64,000 nucleotides of DNA from Seiridium cupressi. Lineage: Eukaryota; Ascomycota; Sordariomycetes; Amphisphaeriales; Sporocadaceae. The stretch is taken from assembly GCA_036674765.1 (NCBI GenBank), contig JARVKI010000045.1:124001-188000 (forward strand), read 5' to 3'. This document shows, piece after piece, positions 10,171-21,963 of this stretch; position 1 is the first letter of the stretch, and each line of letters starts with the position of its first letter. Under the pieces are notes generated by a model. The model had not been told where the DNA came from, did no database searches, and saw only the letters and a list, made by a program, of their open reading frames with translations. The translations under genes were made by a program, and so were the position numbers.

Positions 10171-12732
10171 TTAATCCGTCAAAAATGGCCAGCCAGAAAA
10201 AAGATCACCAGAGAACATTGTGTCACCGATTGGTGGCTGCGAGATGTCAAACACCAGCTGGTTCGGTCTTGGGAAAGCAGCCGTTGTCTGGAAGTGATCA
10301 ACCAAGAACGGATCCCTGGAGCTTCCGGGCATCGTCCTGGCGTTCGGTGAGAATACCAAGTTTGTGTTAACTTCCTGGCGCAGCTCAGGATTCCCAGTGT
10401 CGGTGATTCTCATGCCCTGACCTTCTTGTCGTGCGGTGTCACCGAAAAGAGCCTGCATTGGCGTACCAGTTCCGTAGCCAGTCGCTGACTGGGTTTGTGA
10501 AGACCTGTGCTACATGATGCCTGAGTGTTAGCTCTCAGTCACCGTTTCACAAGAACCTTTCAGTGCACTCGCTAGAGGTCAACATTTTGGTCGTTTGAAA
10601 GCCACTTACGTCCAGGTCCCCCGTCAATCTAGAACTAAAGAAAGTAGGTGGCAGAGCTTGCCAGTCTGGCAGCAAACTTCTGCCCATTGAAAGGAGTCCT
10701 GTTTCTTGGTCTGACGAAGATGTTTGCTTCATGCATTGGTTGATGCGATCGATCTGGGTCCGCAGCTTCTCCGCGAGACCAGTATTAATCATTCGATCGG
10801 ACTCTATCTTTTCGAGAAAATCGGCGAGGACTATTAGAATGTTGCGGACTTGTAGGTAAGTCCAAATAGGAAGTTTGTTCTGTACATCACCTCCAAGCAT
10901 ATGGCCGATATGTGCCAAGTGGTGCAGCTGTGTTATGACCCTTGTTAATCGACATATTCCACTTGGGCGAGAGTCTCAGAGTCAGTTGACCTACCGATAC
11001 TGTGCTTGAAGCGTGGAAGAACACAACTGGAATAGTGCTCAGTTCGTCGAGGAGCTCACTCGCAATAGCGCAACGAAGATGAACATTTGGTGCCCCGGTT
11101 CCCACTAATAACATTCTCAATGTCTGAGTTGTGAGGAGAACATTACAAGCTATGAATCCGTAGCGATCTGCTCGTAAGTCACCCGTCAGGAGTTTTGGTT
11201 TCTTGAGCTCCTGTGGAAGTTCCTCGTATAGCTGGGAAACAAGGTGGACACTGTCGGAGCCAAGCTTCTTCGAAGGGTAGATTCCAGAGAAGGCCTCGAT
11301 CTTCCCGCCAGGCTCGGTTGTGGTGGCTTGCTGTCTCTTCCTGACGGTTCCTTCCATGCGTTCGAGTATCCGATACAGATCGGTGCAATAATTGACGCCC
11401 TTTATGAAAGATATATGCTCTGACCACAGCTGCACTCCTGTTTCTGGGATATCATCATCGTCAAACACCTCAGCGGGATACCTGACCATTGCTTTCACCT
11501 CCCGTTGACGAGATGCAAAGTTGAAGTTACTTGATAGATACTGCTCTTGTTGATAAACACCCCAAAATACCCTACGCCTCTCCTGCTTCTGAACCTCGTT
11601 GAGTTGCGACGGCCAATTGGACTTTTGGCAAAACCCGGACATGGCAGAAAGGGAAGCGTGATCTCCAAGATGTGCGACAGCCCTTTTCCAATCGCCGTTT
11701 TGCAAGCAAGCAGCAGCCAGAATGGCCTTTGCCTTCATTGCTTGATAGCAATCAGGCACTGACAAAATGTCACTTGGTATAGCTTCAACGGCGGCATTGT
11801 AGCATATCCGGAGCAGTGTGGCAGCTTGGAGACGTAAAGGGTGGGGTCCAGTAGGCATCAGTACGCCGTCACAGAGGCGTCCGGCAGCCATTGTACAAAC
11901 GGCCATGGTGAAGGTGTAAAGACCCCAGTCAGATCGATACTGTCGCAATTGAATCTGTGCTCGATAACTCGGCCAATGGAAGTAGGGTCTCACCGGGTAA
12001 GCTGTGTGGTAGTAGACCTCCACTAACTTTTCTAGTATGTCTGGCTGAATAACATCCGCAAACTCAGTCGCGTGGGTAGTGAGATTTCCGTTCGTGTTGG
12101 ATTTCCGGTGACATGATGCTCATGGGATGGTGGCGACATGAAGGATGTACGATGGCTCGCTGGGGTGACTGCCGGAATATTTATAGATCCAATTGGTTGA
12201 GATGGTAGATTACTTGAGTGCTGGCCAGCCGAAGTCGTTGCGGCGCAGATCTGTTCCGAACGTTGAGACTGAGCTGCGGCTTGCATTGGCCATGAGTCGC
12301 CATCGAGTGATTCCCTGCCCCTTCGAGGCGGAGGCTACATTGTACTGACATGTTAGTGACCTCTATTGACTCTCGCTGTCGTGTTAAGTGACACAACTAG
12401 AAGATACGCTCGCGTCCACAAACTTACGCCTCGCCGCTTGCTTGGTCGCTCATATGTACATGCTAAGTCTTGATCACTGCAACGAGCGCACCTTACACCT
12501 TCAATGCCAGGAGAGCACTGGAAATCATTCAGCGGCTCATTCGCTTAGTCACACGCGTAGAGCACATACCCGAGAGGCATTTCGATGACACCTATCGCAA
12601 GCACGCTGGAGAAAGCGTTAGTCAACTCAAGAACAAGGGATCAGACAAATCACCTACACTATTCCGCTTGCGCTTCCGCGACGATGGGGGTTCCTGTGCC
12701 GGTGGCTCATCTTCAGTGATAGATGGCGTCAT
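10171..12732 (-). CDS. Zn2Cys6 transcription factor with fungal middle-homology domain
   Basis: Seven exons are inferred: 12732-12658, 12605-12570, 12517-12428, 12334-12113, 12062-10995, 10927-10610 and 10509-10171. All close in frame to 715 residues. The zinc cluster is split over exons 2-3: Cys28, Cys31, Cys38, Cys47, Cys50 and Cys57, spaced C-x2-C-x6-C-x8-C-x2-C-x6-C, preceded by a basic SRKRKR and followed by RPSKRRG. A Ser/Pro-rich linker leads to the regulatory domain (from FADVIQPDILEKLVEVYY). That domain holds the fungal motif QERRRVFWGVYQQEQYLSS and the late helix HLAHIGHMLGG. The C-terminus is acidic and aromatic (SGDLFSGWPFLTD). The intron between exons 4 and 5 (12063-12112, donor GTCACC) is the weakest boundary. 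Targets are unknown; it is divergent from the lactate dehydrogenase gene with about 530 bp between starts, so it could regulate it. The stop codon is only 15 bp from the gap. Confidence 0.88.
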
Positions 12733-13266
12733 GGCGGTTGAATTAGAAGTGCTGAAGGACCCCAGGTTCTACCGAGCTGGAGCTGAAGACGGCAGAATTG
12801 GCCAGACCCCGCCCCTTTTCCCCACTAAATCGAAAGGTTTAACCGCTCATCGGACTTTAGTGACTTGATAGTTTAACAGCAGCTGAGAAGAAGTGGGGTT
12901 GAATCCGGAAAATACCCACTGAAACGGCTAAACGTGTCCGAATGGTCAGCAGGAGTTGAGAATAACCGAGGGGTTCATCATAAATCACCACATCCTTCAA
13001 CTAAATATGTCGCAATCATCGTGCCGAAAGTACTGTATTGTACTGATCTTTGGACTTCATGACAGGGCCTTTCCCGGCGCGTCTCATATATTATACTGAT
13101 AGATGGCGTGCCGCGAATCATGGTACTGCATTCTTCATTTCATACCTGATGCTACTGCCAAGAAATCAGATCCTATGCATTATGTTCCAATTCTTTACAA
13201 TGTACCCGTAGACAACTTCTTGTCATCATCATATAATCAACATATTGAACCTAGGCCGCAATCGTC
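12733..13266. other. Shared divergent promoter region
   Basis: 534 bp between the start of the Zn2Cys6 factor (minus) and the start of the cytochrome b2 gene (plus). It should hold both promoters. No clear motif or coding sequence was identified. Confidence 0.5.
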
Positions 13267-15495
13267 ATGGCTTTGATGCGTATCCCATGCAGAGACTGTT
13301 CGAACGCTATTATGCGTGCTACGCGACGTCAGGATAACAAGCCCTTCGTACAGTCCAATAACTTATTTCGCAGAGCCTTCTCAAAAACGACACATAAATG
13401 CGCTCCTGAGATATCACGCCCGACAATAGGCGCAAAGCCATCATGGAGGAGGACGAGTCCTATGGCTGCTGCTCTACTTGTATTTGTACGTGGCAAGTCC
13501 AAAACATATCCGAGGGAAATTGTTCTCTGACAGTCAGATGGCAGATGATCACTGCATCACAACCAGGGACTCTGTTTAAGCCATTAAAACTCGATGATGG
13601 CAGCGCTGTAGATGAGCTTCGTGACGAATCTTATGGTCGGCCCAAAATAGTACCATATGACGAGGTGCAGAGGCACAAAGCAGCGGATGATTGCTGGATT
13701 ATCATCAAGGTAAGACGGAATCGAAAAGTGTTTCATCAAAGAATGATACTTACCCTGCTCATAGGGACAAGTGTACGATATCACGGAGTTCATCGGGTCG
13801 CACCCTGGTGGTGAACACGCAATTCTCGATCAAGCTGGCAAGGACGCCACGGAGACATTTTCAATGATCCATCCCCCAGACGCGATTGACACTCTCCCTC
13901 CTGAAATGCTTTTGGGTCCTGTAGACCCCACTACTATGCCAGCTCCCGAGGAGAATATTATGTCCGAGGACGAGCTCAGGCGGCAAGCGGCACGAGAGGA
14001 AATGCCCGAGGCACACAATCTTCATCTTCTGCAGGATTTTGAGCATTGGGCCGAACGGGTTTTAAGCGGCACAGCCTGGGCATATTATCGTAGCGCGTCT
14101 GACGAGGAGCAAAGTAAGTCTTGCAGCGTTGGTATAGTAGGTATCTCAAATGTAATACTAATTTGATGATAGCTTTCCATGAGAATAGAAATGGGTTTCA
14201 ACGATATTTCTTCCGCCCCCGTGTGCTACGGGATACAAGCAGCGGGTCGACTGGATCATCTTTCCTCGGCGTCCCAACTTCGATGCCCGTCTTTATCTCG
14301 CCTGCTGCAATGGCAAAACTCGGCCATCCTCTAGGCGAGGTCAACTTGACGAAGGCTGCCGGAGACACTGGAGTTGTTCAGGTGGTAGGTTTGAACTGTC
14401 TCATTCTTGATTCCAAGTGGATTTGCTAACGGCGTAAAGATCTCTTCGAATGCAAGTTGTAGTCTCGAGGAATATTTGCTGCGCGACAGAATGATCAGAA
14501 CCTTATTTTTCAGGTATTTATCTCTTAAAGGCTATAAAATATGTTTCGAAAAATAACCTATGTTCAGCTTTACCTCAACAAAGATAGGTCACTCTCGAGA
14601 AGCTTGATCGAGAAAGTGGAAAAGCTTGGTGCAAGGGCGATTATGTTCACGGTGGATGTCTGCTGGCAGTCGAAGAGAACCCTGGATGTCCGATCGAAGT
14701 CTAATCCACCCCAGTCTTCTACTACATCGTCATCGGCGAAGGGAATTTCACAAGCGATCAGTGGCTATCAGGATACCAACCTGACTTGGAAAGACATTCC
14801 CTTTATCCGCGTAAGCAATACCAGTATCTAACATTTAAGTTTATGCGATCTGAACTGACCTGAGACTTCCCTGTAGAGCAACACAAAACTACCAATCGTC
14901 GTGAAAGGTGTGCAATCGCTTGAAGACGTCGAGATGTGTGTACAAACTGGTGTTGAGGGCGTTGTCATTGTAAGTACATTTCGACGACGTCTCGAATCCA
15001 TGCAATTTAGATTCCCGTAAATAAATTATGTCTAACAACAAACCCCTAGTCCAATCATGGAGGTCGTCAAGCAGATTATGCGCCAGCTCCTATCGACATC
15101 CTATATGAGATTCGATGCCACCGGCCCGACCTTTTCTCAAAGATTGACATCATGATTGATGGTGGTGCTCGATCTGGAGCCGACGTCGTCAAGGCTTTGG
15201 CGCTTGGTGCCAAAGCTGTGGGTATCGGGAGACCCTGTCTGTATGCAAATGGTACTCATGGCGAGGATGGCTGCAGGAGGGTCCTTGAAAGTGAGTGCAA
15301 ATGATGCATACATCACCGCTACTCGATAAGCTTGCTAACCACTCAGTCATAGTACTTCAAGAAGAAATTAATAATACCATGCGAAATATCGGTGTAACTA
15401 GGATCGAGCAGCTGAAGCCGGAGATGGTGGGCCCGGCGGGTGCGTGGGTTGGAGCTAATCGGCCGCCATATGCGCCCGATACACCACTATTATGA
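13267..15495 (+). pseudogene. Flavocytochrome b2 (L-lactate dehydrogenase, cytochrome c) with one-base frameshift
   Basis: L-lactate to pyruvate oxidation, passing electrons to cytochrome c in the mitochondrial intermembrane space. Nine exons: 13267-13485, 13545-13709, 13765-14113, 14173-14384, 14440-14513, 14568-14810, 14877-14969, 15050-15290 and 15353-15495. Domains: Arg-rich mitochondrial presequence; cytochrome b5 domain with heme histidines in HPGG and MIHPP; FMN (alpha-hydroxy-acid oxidase) barrel with WAYY, QLYLNKDR, FTVDV, the Lys of IVVKGVQ, the catalytic SNHGGRQ, and the phosphate site DGGARSGADV. Every exon is in frame except exon 5, which is 74 nt instead of 75. Its start reads CSLEE and its end should read FAARQNDQNLIFQ, so one base is missing near 14471-14473. 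This is a recent pseudogene or a base-call error. With that base the protein would be about 579 residues, normal length. Confidence 0.88.
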
Positions 15496-16568
15496 TATGA
15501 CCACTCTGCTAACATGACTTCATTATAGCTTTTTAAGCTTGATTAAGTGTAATAGAGGAAAACAATTTAGAGGGGATACCTTTGAGAGACTAGCATACAT
15601 AAAGAGCGGGTTAGAATTCCTAGTTTTAGCCAAAGTAGATGATCTAATGGAATCTCCGCCAATATATATAGTGGACCGCATGGGAGACGTAAATGACGTA
15701 AGATAAAACAGCAAGTCCTCATGATACTTTCTTAGAACATACCTAACCATTATTTATTATTATAATCTATATCCTCGCAGTATATATACAGTACTAGCCG
15801 CACTAGTGGTGACTCCGTTAGGTCTCTTCGTTTTATCACACGCTTTCCTGGTATTGTTAACGTTGAGTCTGGATTATTGTCATTCGCAGCCACCTACTTG
15901 AGGCCAAACCAAGAGGATATATGCGCTGGTGCAAAGGAGCATCTTACATATGAATCCTCTACTCGACGGAGCCGTCGCGGGTGTGGAGATTTCCGTCAGG
16001 GGGCGGGCTCGTTCTGGTCTGGAGATGACCGGTAGGGCTGGATATGGGAAGTTTTCGCCCCGATCAACCATCTTTTGATCATCGTGAAGCGGTGGAAACT
16101 GTGCGGTGGAAAGTTATGTCGTCGAATTGTGGATCCACATTGGGCTTGGAAATTTATTGCGGTACACACTCATCTCGCCCACCTCCATGGCCCAACTGGA
16201 GGTGAATGGGATTGGGCATATAGATGACCGCATGCATCCTGTGCCTTTTGAGACGGGCGAAAAACATTTACATTGAGGCCCTGGTCGCAAATGAATGAGG
16301 GACACCTGTTTCAGATTACCGTGACCGGCTGATTCTGAACATGAGATTCCCTGCGTGATTCACTTTCACCCTTACGGATTCCAGGTGAATGTGCGATTGA
16401 AAAGTGAATCGAATGATCATAATCACCCAGGCCTCGCCTATTCATTGCCCGCTTGTATTTCTATTTATTTTGAAATTATGTGTCCTTCTCCGGAAGACCC
16501 TTCCTACTGCAAACCACACCGTTGACCAGTACCCATCTTTGCACGAGCATGATTAATCATCAGCAACC
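15496..16568. other. Gene-poor region after cytochrome b2
   Basis: AT-rich parts (15500-15800) with many stops and no convincing gene. The minus-strand 75-codon frame at 15523-15750 is AT-rich and without motifs. It may hold the promoter of the small gene at 16569. Confidence 0.45.
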
Positions 16569-17028
16569 ATGCCTGGACATAAGAAGTCTTCTCACGCAAG
16601 ATCTTCACACTCCAGCTTTGCAGCTTTGCAACTCAGCTGTGGTGTTGCACGACTCCCTGACGGCATCGAGAAATCGTGGTGCGAGCTTCTGGGCGTGGAT
16701 CCGAAGAACGAAGAATGGCCGAGCTTCATAATAGGGGATATGTATGGGAAGTCTCTTCATTCCTGTGCTGTGTCCATAGCACACCAGGCGTACGTGTAAG
16801 CAATATCAAAGGAGCTATCATAACGTGGACACTTATTCAGAATTCTGTTACTAAGACCAGAAGAGATACGAGCAGTTGCTGGCTGTAAAAAAGGCGCACG
16901 ACCCTGGAAATCATTTCTGGTGCCATCATTGTGTCGGGGATGATCCGAATGATGCGTATGGGGAGCCGCTAAGTGATACGACTAATTTTATTAAAAAGAA
17001 TAAAAAAGATAAAAAAGATGAGTTATAG
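16569..17028 (+). CDS. Small protein with BBE-like C-terminus, possible oxidoreductase relic
   Basis: Two exons (16569-16793 and 16861-17028) give 130 residues. The second exon encodes KRYEQLLAVKKAHDPGNHFW followed by CHHCVGDD. This resembles the berberine-bridge-enzyme C-terminal domain of FAD-linked oxidases (typically YERLLAIKxxYDPxxxFWCxxCVGSExW). The FAD-binding domain is absent; the 75 residues of exon 1 match nothing I recognise. The end is Lys-rich (KKNKKDKKDEL) and runs into an AT-rich tract, as if the original terminus had been replaced. The donor GTGTAA is unusual. It may be a truncated remnant that happens to stay open, or a small genuine gene. Confidence 0.45.
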
Positions 17029-18627
17029 CGGCCGTTATATTTTAGCTAATATTAATTTAATATAATTTTAATATTTTTCAAATAAACTCTATATAAAAGA
17101 TTTACAAGATTTATGTATAATCTTTAATTTAAAACGTATTATAAATTTAAAATATAATAATTAATATATGACGGGTTTCGGCCTCCTGCCCGGCGATGAC
17201 GGGCTCGGTAATATGCAGCCTGGATACCTCAATATCCCATCCTGGTCCAAGGTCAGTGAGAACCGAGATTTCTGTCTCTCCATACATGAGTGACGGGGCC
17301 CAATCGAATGCTTTACTAATTCGTTGCAGAGCTCCGGGTGTGGACGAGATGGTCAGGTCACTTGCTAGGCTAGCCATTTTGAGAGAGGGTGGTGTAATCA
17401 TGGAGATGGGAGCGTGGGGTAGGACATCAATAGTTCCCGTATGAGAGGATGTTCTGCTTTTGTGTCCTTCATTTTTATTTGTCTCCTTGCCTGTCTAGGT
17501 CTGCGATTAGGTTTTGATCTTTCGTAGTCGCTCGTTACGGGAATTGAAATACTCCTTCGCATTAAGCTTTTTATCACGATATTGCACCCGAACCCAGATA
17601 GGCACGCTTTAGAAACACTGGAACGTCATTGATTCAATAATTATGTCCTGTCGGTACCCCTTGCAAGGTTCATAATTGTAGATTGGCCGCCAACATCTAG
17701 ACAATGCCGTTCGATCTCAAACCACTGGCCAAAAAGCCAAACATACTTAACAGCGGGCTAAAACGTTGATATGATATATATTACGATTCGACGTCGAAAT
17801 TTAGTTGTTCTTGTAATCCGCCTTGGATATTCTCTTTTCCCTCGGCCTACCGCCGTGTACCCCTTAACCCAAACTTGACGCTGTGGCACTCTGGTGTGCC
17901 GATGCTACGCTCGCAGGTTCCTCTCTTTCTATCGGAAGAGCTCGAGCCTTTAAATAACCTCGGATCTTGTGCACGCAATTGTTAAACTGACGTTCAAAGT
18001 CAAATCAGTATTACAATATAGGCAGCAAAGATGCGTGCCAAACACAACGCCCATGTTTGGCAACAACGTGAATGAGTCGACGCCACTGATCTTCATCATA
18101 GCCGAAGTCAGGCAGCGCTGGGCGGTCGAACACAACCATGGAATCGTGGTGAGCATAGTCCTATACATAACCGTCGATGAAAATATCCAGAATACTTTGT
18201 GCTTTTTCGAACCATTATTCTGGGCAAAACATGCAGGAGGACCAGACCCGGAACAACCAACGGCTCAAGCTGAAACCCGAGATGCACTCTAGGTCATGGC
18301 CTTGGCCTTACTCTAAAATAAAAAGGGTTGGAATCTTTAAGCTTAAAAGGGGTTTAAAAGTTATTGATGTTTATTTGTAAAAGCATTGTACCTGGTTGGG
18401 GTCCCACTAAGACGAACTTTTATATATCTCTTGAGCCTGTAAGACGCGGGGTACTACCAGGTTCTCCAGGCTCCCATAACTTCCAAGCTAAGGTTGCTGT
18501 GTATTAGTTAGTCGTACCCAGCCTACTAGGCCGTTTATTAGCGCGGCAACTCAATCAAGCCCCGCATTTGTCCTCTTTCCAAAATAAACTCTTACCCAGT
18601 CCAACCACCCAGTAATTCACGCCGCCA
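17029..18627. other. AT-rich tract and coding relics
   Basis: 17030-17165 is strongly AT-rich. 17165-17450 has normal composition with an open minus-strand frame of about 84 codons or more (SLASDLTISSTPGALQRIS...), unrecognised. At 18140-17998 the minus strand carries the coding-like stretch VVFDRPALPDFGYDEDQWRR, closed by stops on both sides. No complete gene can be built. The last 200 bp probably act as promoter for the gene at 18628. Confidence 0.4.
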
Positions 18628-19972
18628 ATGGAGAGACTGAGAAAGAGATTTGAGCCGTCGGAGCTTGGCAAGCTGTTCACAAACGGTCGCAAAGGTGTGT
18701 GAGCTTGGTAAGATCAAGCGATTCTGCCATGCTTACAAAGTCTCAGGTCTTAGCCAGGACTTACCACAGAACCCCGATCAGTCTGGAAATATCGACCTGA
18801 GCAGATCATCAGGCGGACCGCCCAACGTCCTTACAGCATCGAATTCGCACCGCCCCGGTTACAAAGTAGTGCCAAAGTGTAAGGGACAGCCCCAGATCCT
18901 CGGCTTGGTGGGCGATCCAGGACTCAATCGTGATTCCGGAAGCTCCGCGAGATTTGCTGATAGGATATTCTGGACATACAGGGACACACAACTATGCAAT
19001 CCAGATGGCAGCGTGCGCATGTTTCCTATCATATCGAGTACTGCCAGCTGGTCAGATTACAACCAAAAAGGCAGTCCCGAGCTCGGGCCCACTAGGGACA
19101 AGCCCCTTGAGTCCAACATCCTACGACAATATGGGAAGAATCCAGAAAATCATGCGTTCTACTATTTGACGTCAAATTTTGGTGAGGAGCCAGCCGGAAA
19201 TTTGGGCAATGGCACCAGAATCGCATTGTGGCCGGATAGTGCTCCCCTCGTAACACAAGAGCCACGAGAGGGGGAAATCACCGCCTACACTTGGATCAAG
19301 CATTGGCATATTGGTCAAGATCTCAGCAAGAAGATTGAATGCCCTGCGACAGTTCTATACCGAGTAGACTACCATCCAGACCAGGATTCTACCCTCCGTC
19401 ACTCCCTACCCAAGGTCTCGGTCGTCAACAGCCAATTTTGGGATCCGGGCGAAATAGGGTTTGGCGTGGCTGGCAGCGTGGTTAGGGATGGGATGGCATA
19501 TCTATACGGGTTTGAGAACCAAGAGACATATTTGGCGCGCTGTTCATCAAACAAAATCGAAGACAAAGTCGCATACGAGTATTGGGTCGAAGGACAATGG
19601 AGTGATCGTATGCCCAAAATCGGTCAATCCGGTGCCGGTATCAGAAACGCTTGTGCTGGAGGTCAAGGAACATACTACTATAATGAGAATTGGCAGTGCT
19701 ATGTGTGGATCGGAGGCTCCCAATATCCTGGTGCTGAGTGCTACATCACCACGGCGCCTGGTCCGATGGGTCCGTGGTTACAGCCGATCAAGTTCTATAC
19801 TGGTCCGAGTGGGAGTCATCCCTTGGGCTCGTACTCGGTGCAGGCCCATCCGGCACTGGCGACGAATCCGCATAAGAACGAGATGTACCTTACCTACACG
19901 AAGAACGATTTGTCCAAGAACGGAAACATTGCGATATATTCCACACCGTTGGTCTATATTGAGTTTCTCTAG
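18628..19972 (+). CDS. DUF4185-like beta-propeller protein
   Basis: Two exons (18628-18694 and 18747-19972, 52-bp intron with branch GCTTACAA) give 430 residues. The ATG at 18628 is preferred because the exon pair is in frame and the alternative start at 18650 lies within the intron-bearing frame. The protein is rich in Trp, Tyr and Gly motifs such as GDPGLNRDSGSSARFADRIF, FWTYRDTQL, WDPGEIGFGVAGSVVRDGMA and YLYGF, typical of DUF4185 proteins, a predicted beta-propeller family related to glycoside-hydrolase-like folds. There is no signal peptide, so it is probably intracellular, or secreted by another route. Activity is unknown. Family assignment is from remembered motif style, not from a search. 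Confidence 0.7.
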
Positions 19973-21128
19973 ATGTCATCCTATCGCAATGGAATCCAAC
20001 TCCTCATCTACAAGATCTTACATTCAAAGATCCCCTACGGTCCTGGGGAGGACATTGAATGAAAATCATGCATCGGCGCTAAGGGAACCGAATATATTTG
20101 TACACTTACATTCGTGTGAGGGCTTGATCCCGGCATGGTCTTGCAATTCTTCTTTTCTGAAGCCTGGTAGATCGAGCATTGGCTAAACAATGCTCATATT
20201 GCAGGACAAAATATTGATGGAGATAGAAATTAACTTCATTTCGCTGATTTTGAAGACGGGGATGGTATTGATCTTGAGTGTGATCAGTCTGATATGGACG
20301 GGGACTCTGGTGAGACTAGCTGCAGTGATGAATATCATAATGCACATCCTTGCGTATGGACCAGTAACGCAAACAGTCTTTTGGAAGAAACAGAGTGTGT
20401 ATATCATGATGCAGTGGATCATTGCAGCCGACCACACTAATAGCTCCCGCCCTTGCGGAACAGACTGCGTAGACTAACATACAAGGAATTGACTCCACTG
20501 ATTATGGACGATGCCCGCGCGACCGAAGCGAGAACAATGCGCCCCGCTTTCTTCGCCTTTATCGTTATTAATCGATCAATTGGGGGTGCTAAAGACTGAC
20601 TCAAATCCGTAAGGCTTATTCTCACATGTAAAAAGCTGCGAACCATATCTCGAGCGACCGTCGCGGCTGGGACCAGCTCGTATCGCCCATTAGGGAGTGC
20701 TGCAGCTACAGCTGCATCCGAGACCTGAATGGCTTAGCGAGGACCGAAAGAGCCTTGCAGCGGGGCCAAGATACACCGAGCTGAAATGTCGGCGAGCCAC
20801 CATCACTTTCTCGGAGCCCCGCCATGGTAACCGCATCACTCGATGTTTTATACCACTTGGCTAATGGGACTTTTTGGAGGACGTATAGCATCGTCGACTT
20901 CCGAGCTATTGAACCATGGTGTGAATCTGTCGCGGTGGCCTTTTGACAAGAATTAATACATAAAACGGCTGAGTTTACACCCAGATAGGCTGGCATCGGC
21001 TGCTCCCGCTACAACACCCACTCTTTACATTTACAATTTGCAAATTTTATTTAATTTTATACTCACTTGATAAATATCTGCGAACTTATTAACCTTGTTA
21101 ATCGTTACCGATCGGTATCGTCATAATA
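19973..21128. other. Region with short coding-like fragments, no complete gene
   Basis: Contains a short acidic plus-strand stretch (20246-20441, DGDGIDLECDQSDMDGDSGE then Cys/His-containing sequence, closed by stops) and two minus-strand frames (20437-20646 and 20706-20996) without recognisable domains. These look like decayed fragments. Confidence 0.4.
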
Positions 21129-21279
21129 GGGGGGGGGGGGGGGGGGGGGGGTGAAGTGTCTGTAGGAAGTTTGGAATCCCACCACGCCCTTGGAGAAGGT
21201 GATTTTTGTTTATATCTGGTTGGGGCCGTGGGGNNNNNNNNNNCGCCCCCCCCCCCCCCGCCCCCCCCCCCCGCCGCCC

Positions 21280-21325
<46 letters not shown>
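21129..21325. other. Second assembly gap with poly-G and poly-C flanks
   Basis: Poly-G (21129-21151), an error-rich segment (21152-21233), ten N (21234-21243) and a C-rich run (to 21325). The left segment GAAGTGTC...TGGA-TCCCA...TGGAGAAG...TATCTG...TGGCCGTGG matches the unique sequence after the poly-C (21328-21410) at roughly three quarters of positions. It is the same DNA read twice, once badly. Confidence 0.88.
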
Positions 21326-21326
<1 letters not shown>

Positions 21327-21963
21327 CGAAGTGTCGTGAAGAAGGATGGATTCCCAGCTCCTCCGTGGAGAAGCTGCTTTATCTTTCTATCTGTGACTGG
21401 CCGTGGCAGCTGTGGCAGCTGCCACGGGTGGCCCAGGCTTCATCTATGACACGTAACCCAGGTCCCCTGGGTCCCCCTCCGATAGCATATCAGAATGCCT
21501 GCTTCCAACGAAAACCGTACTCTCCACGACACTACCAGCACTGCCACAAAAGCTGTGGCTCAATTGTTGCGTCAGATTTTCGAGCGGGAAGTCGAGCAAC
21601 CGCTTGAAGGACTGCTGCCTTAATTCGAAAATGTTGACGAATAAATTATTTACATGATTAACAATATCTTATCTGTTGAGTTTTATACAATTAGAAGCTG
21701 GGCAAGCTAACGACCGCCTCATTCCCACGTCTATACGTATCATTCTAGCCTATAACATTGAATATGTAAAGGAAAGTCTCTCCCAAACTCCAGATTCGGC
21801 TGCCTTGACTCGAGCAATATTCTATAACGAATCACATGTTCCGTCTCTACCGGCATCTTGATGAAATAAACAACCATGATATTTAGTCCGGCAGGTTATT
21901 GAATACACAGAGCACTTGCGACTGCCGAGCCCAGGAGCTTCACGTTAGCTTCTTATGGAATAC
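21326..21963. other. Region right of gap 2 with a small open frame
   Basis: Contains GTGGCAGCT direct repeats (21404-21424) and the small plus-strand frame listed separately. The rest shows nothing recognisable. Confidence 0.4.
21495..21623 (+). CDS. Possible 42-residue small protein
   Basis: ATG at 21495 to TAA at 21623. The product begins MPASNENRTLHDTTSTATKA and continues as a predicted amphipathic helix (VAQLLRQIFEREVEQPLEG). The composition is protein-like, but there is no homolog I recognise, and a longer overlapping plus-strand frame exists. It could also be a 3' exon of a gene lost in the gap. Confidence 0.2.
   Translation: MPASNENRTLHDTTSTATKAVAQLLRQIFEREVEQPLEGLLP

Noticed and set aside
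10041..10370. Proline-rich open frame across gap 1
   Set aside because: Created by poly-C and N; the right half is antisense to the last exon of the Zn2Cys6 factor.
21156..21607. Two proline-rich frames across gap 2
   Set aside because: They read through poly-C and N. The left flank is a corrupted copy of the right, so the frames are artefacts.
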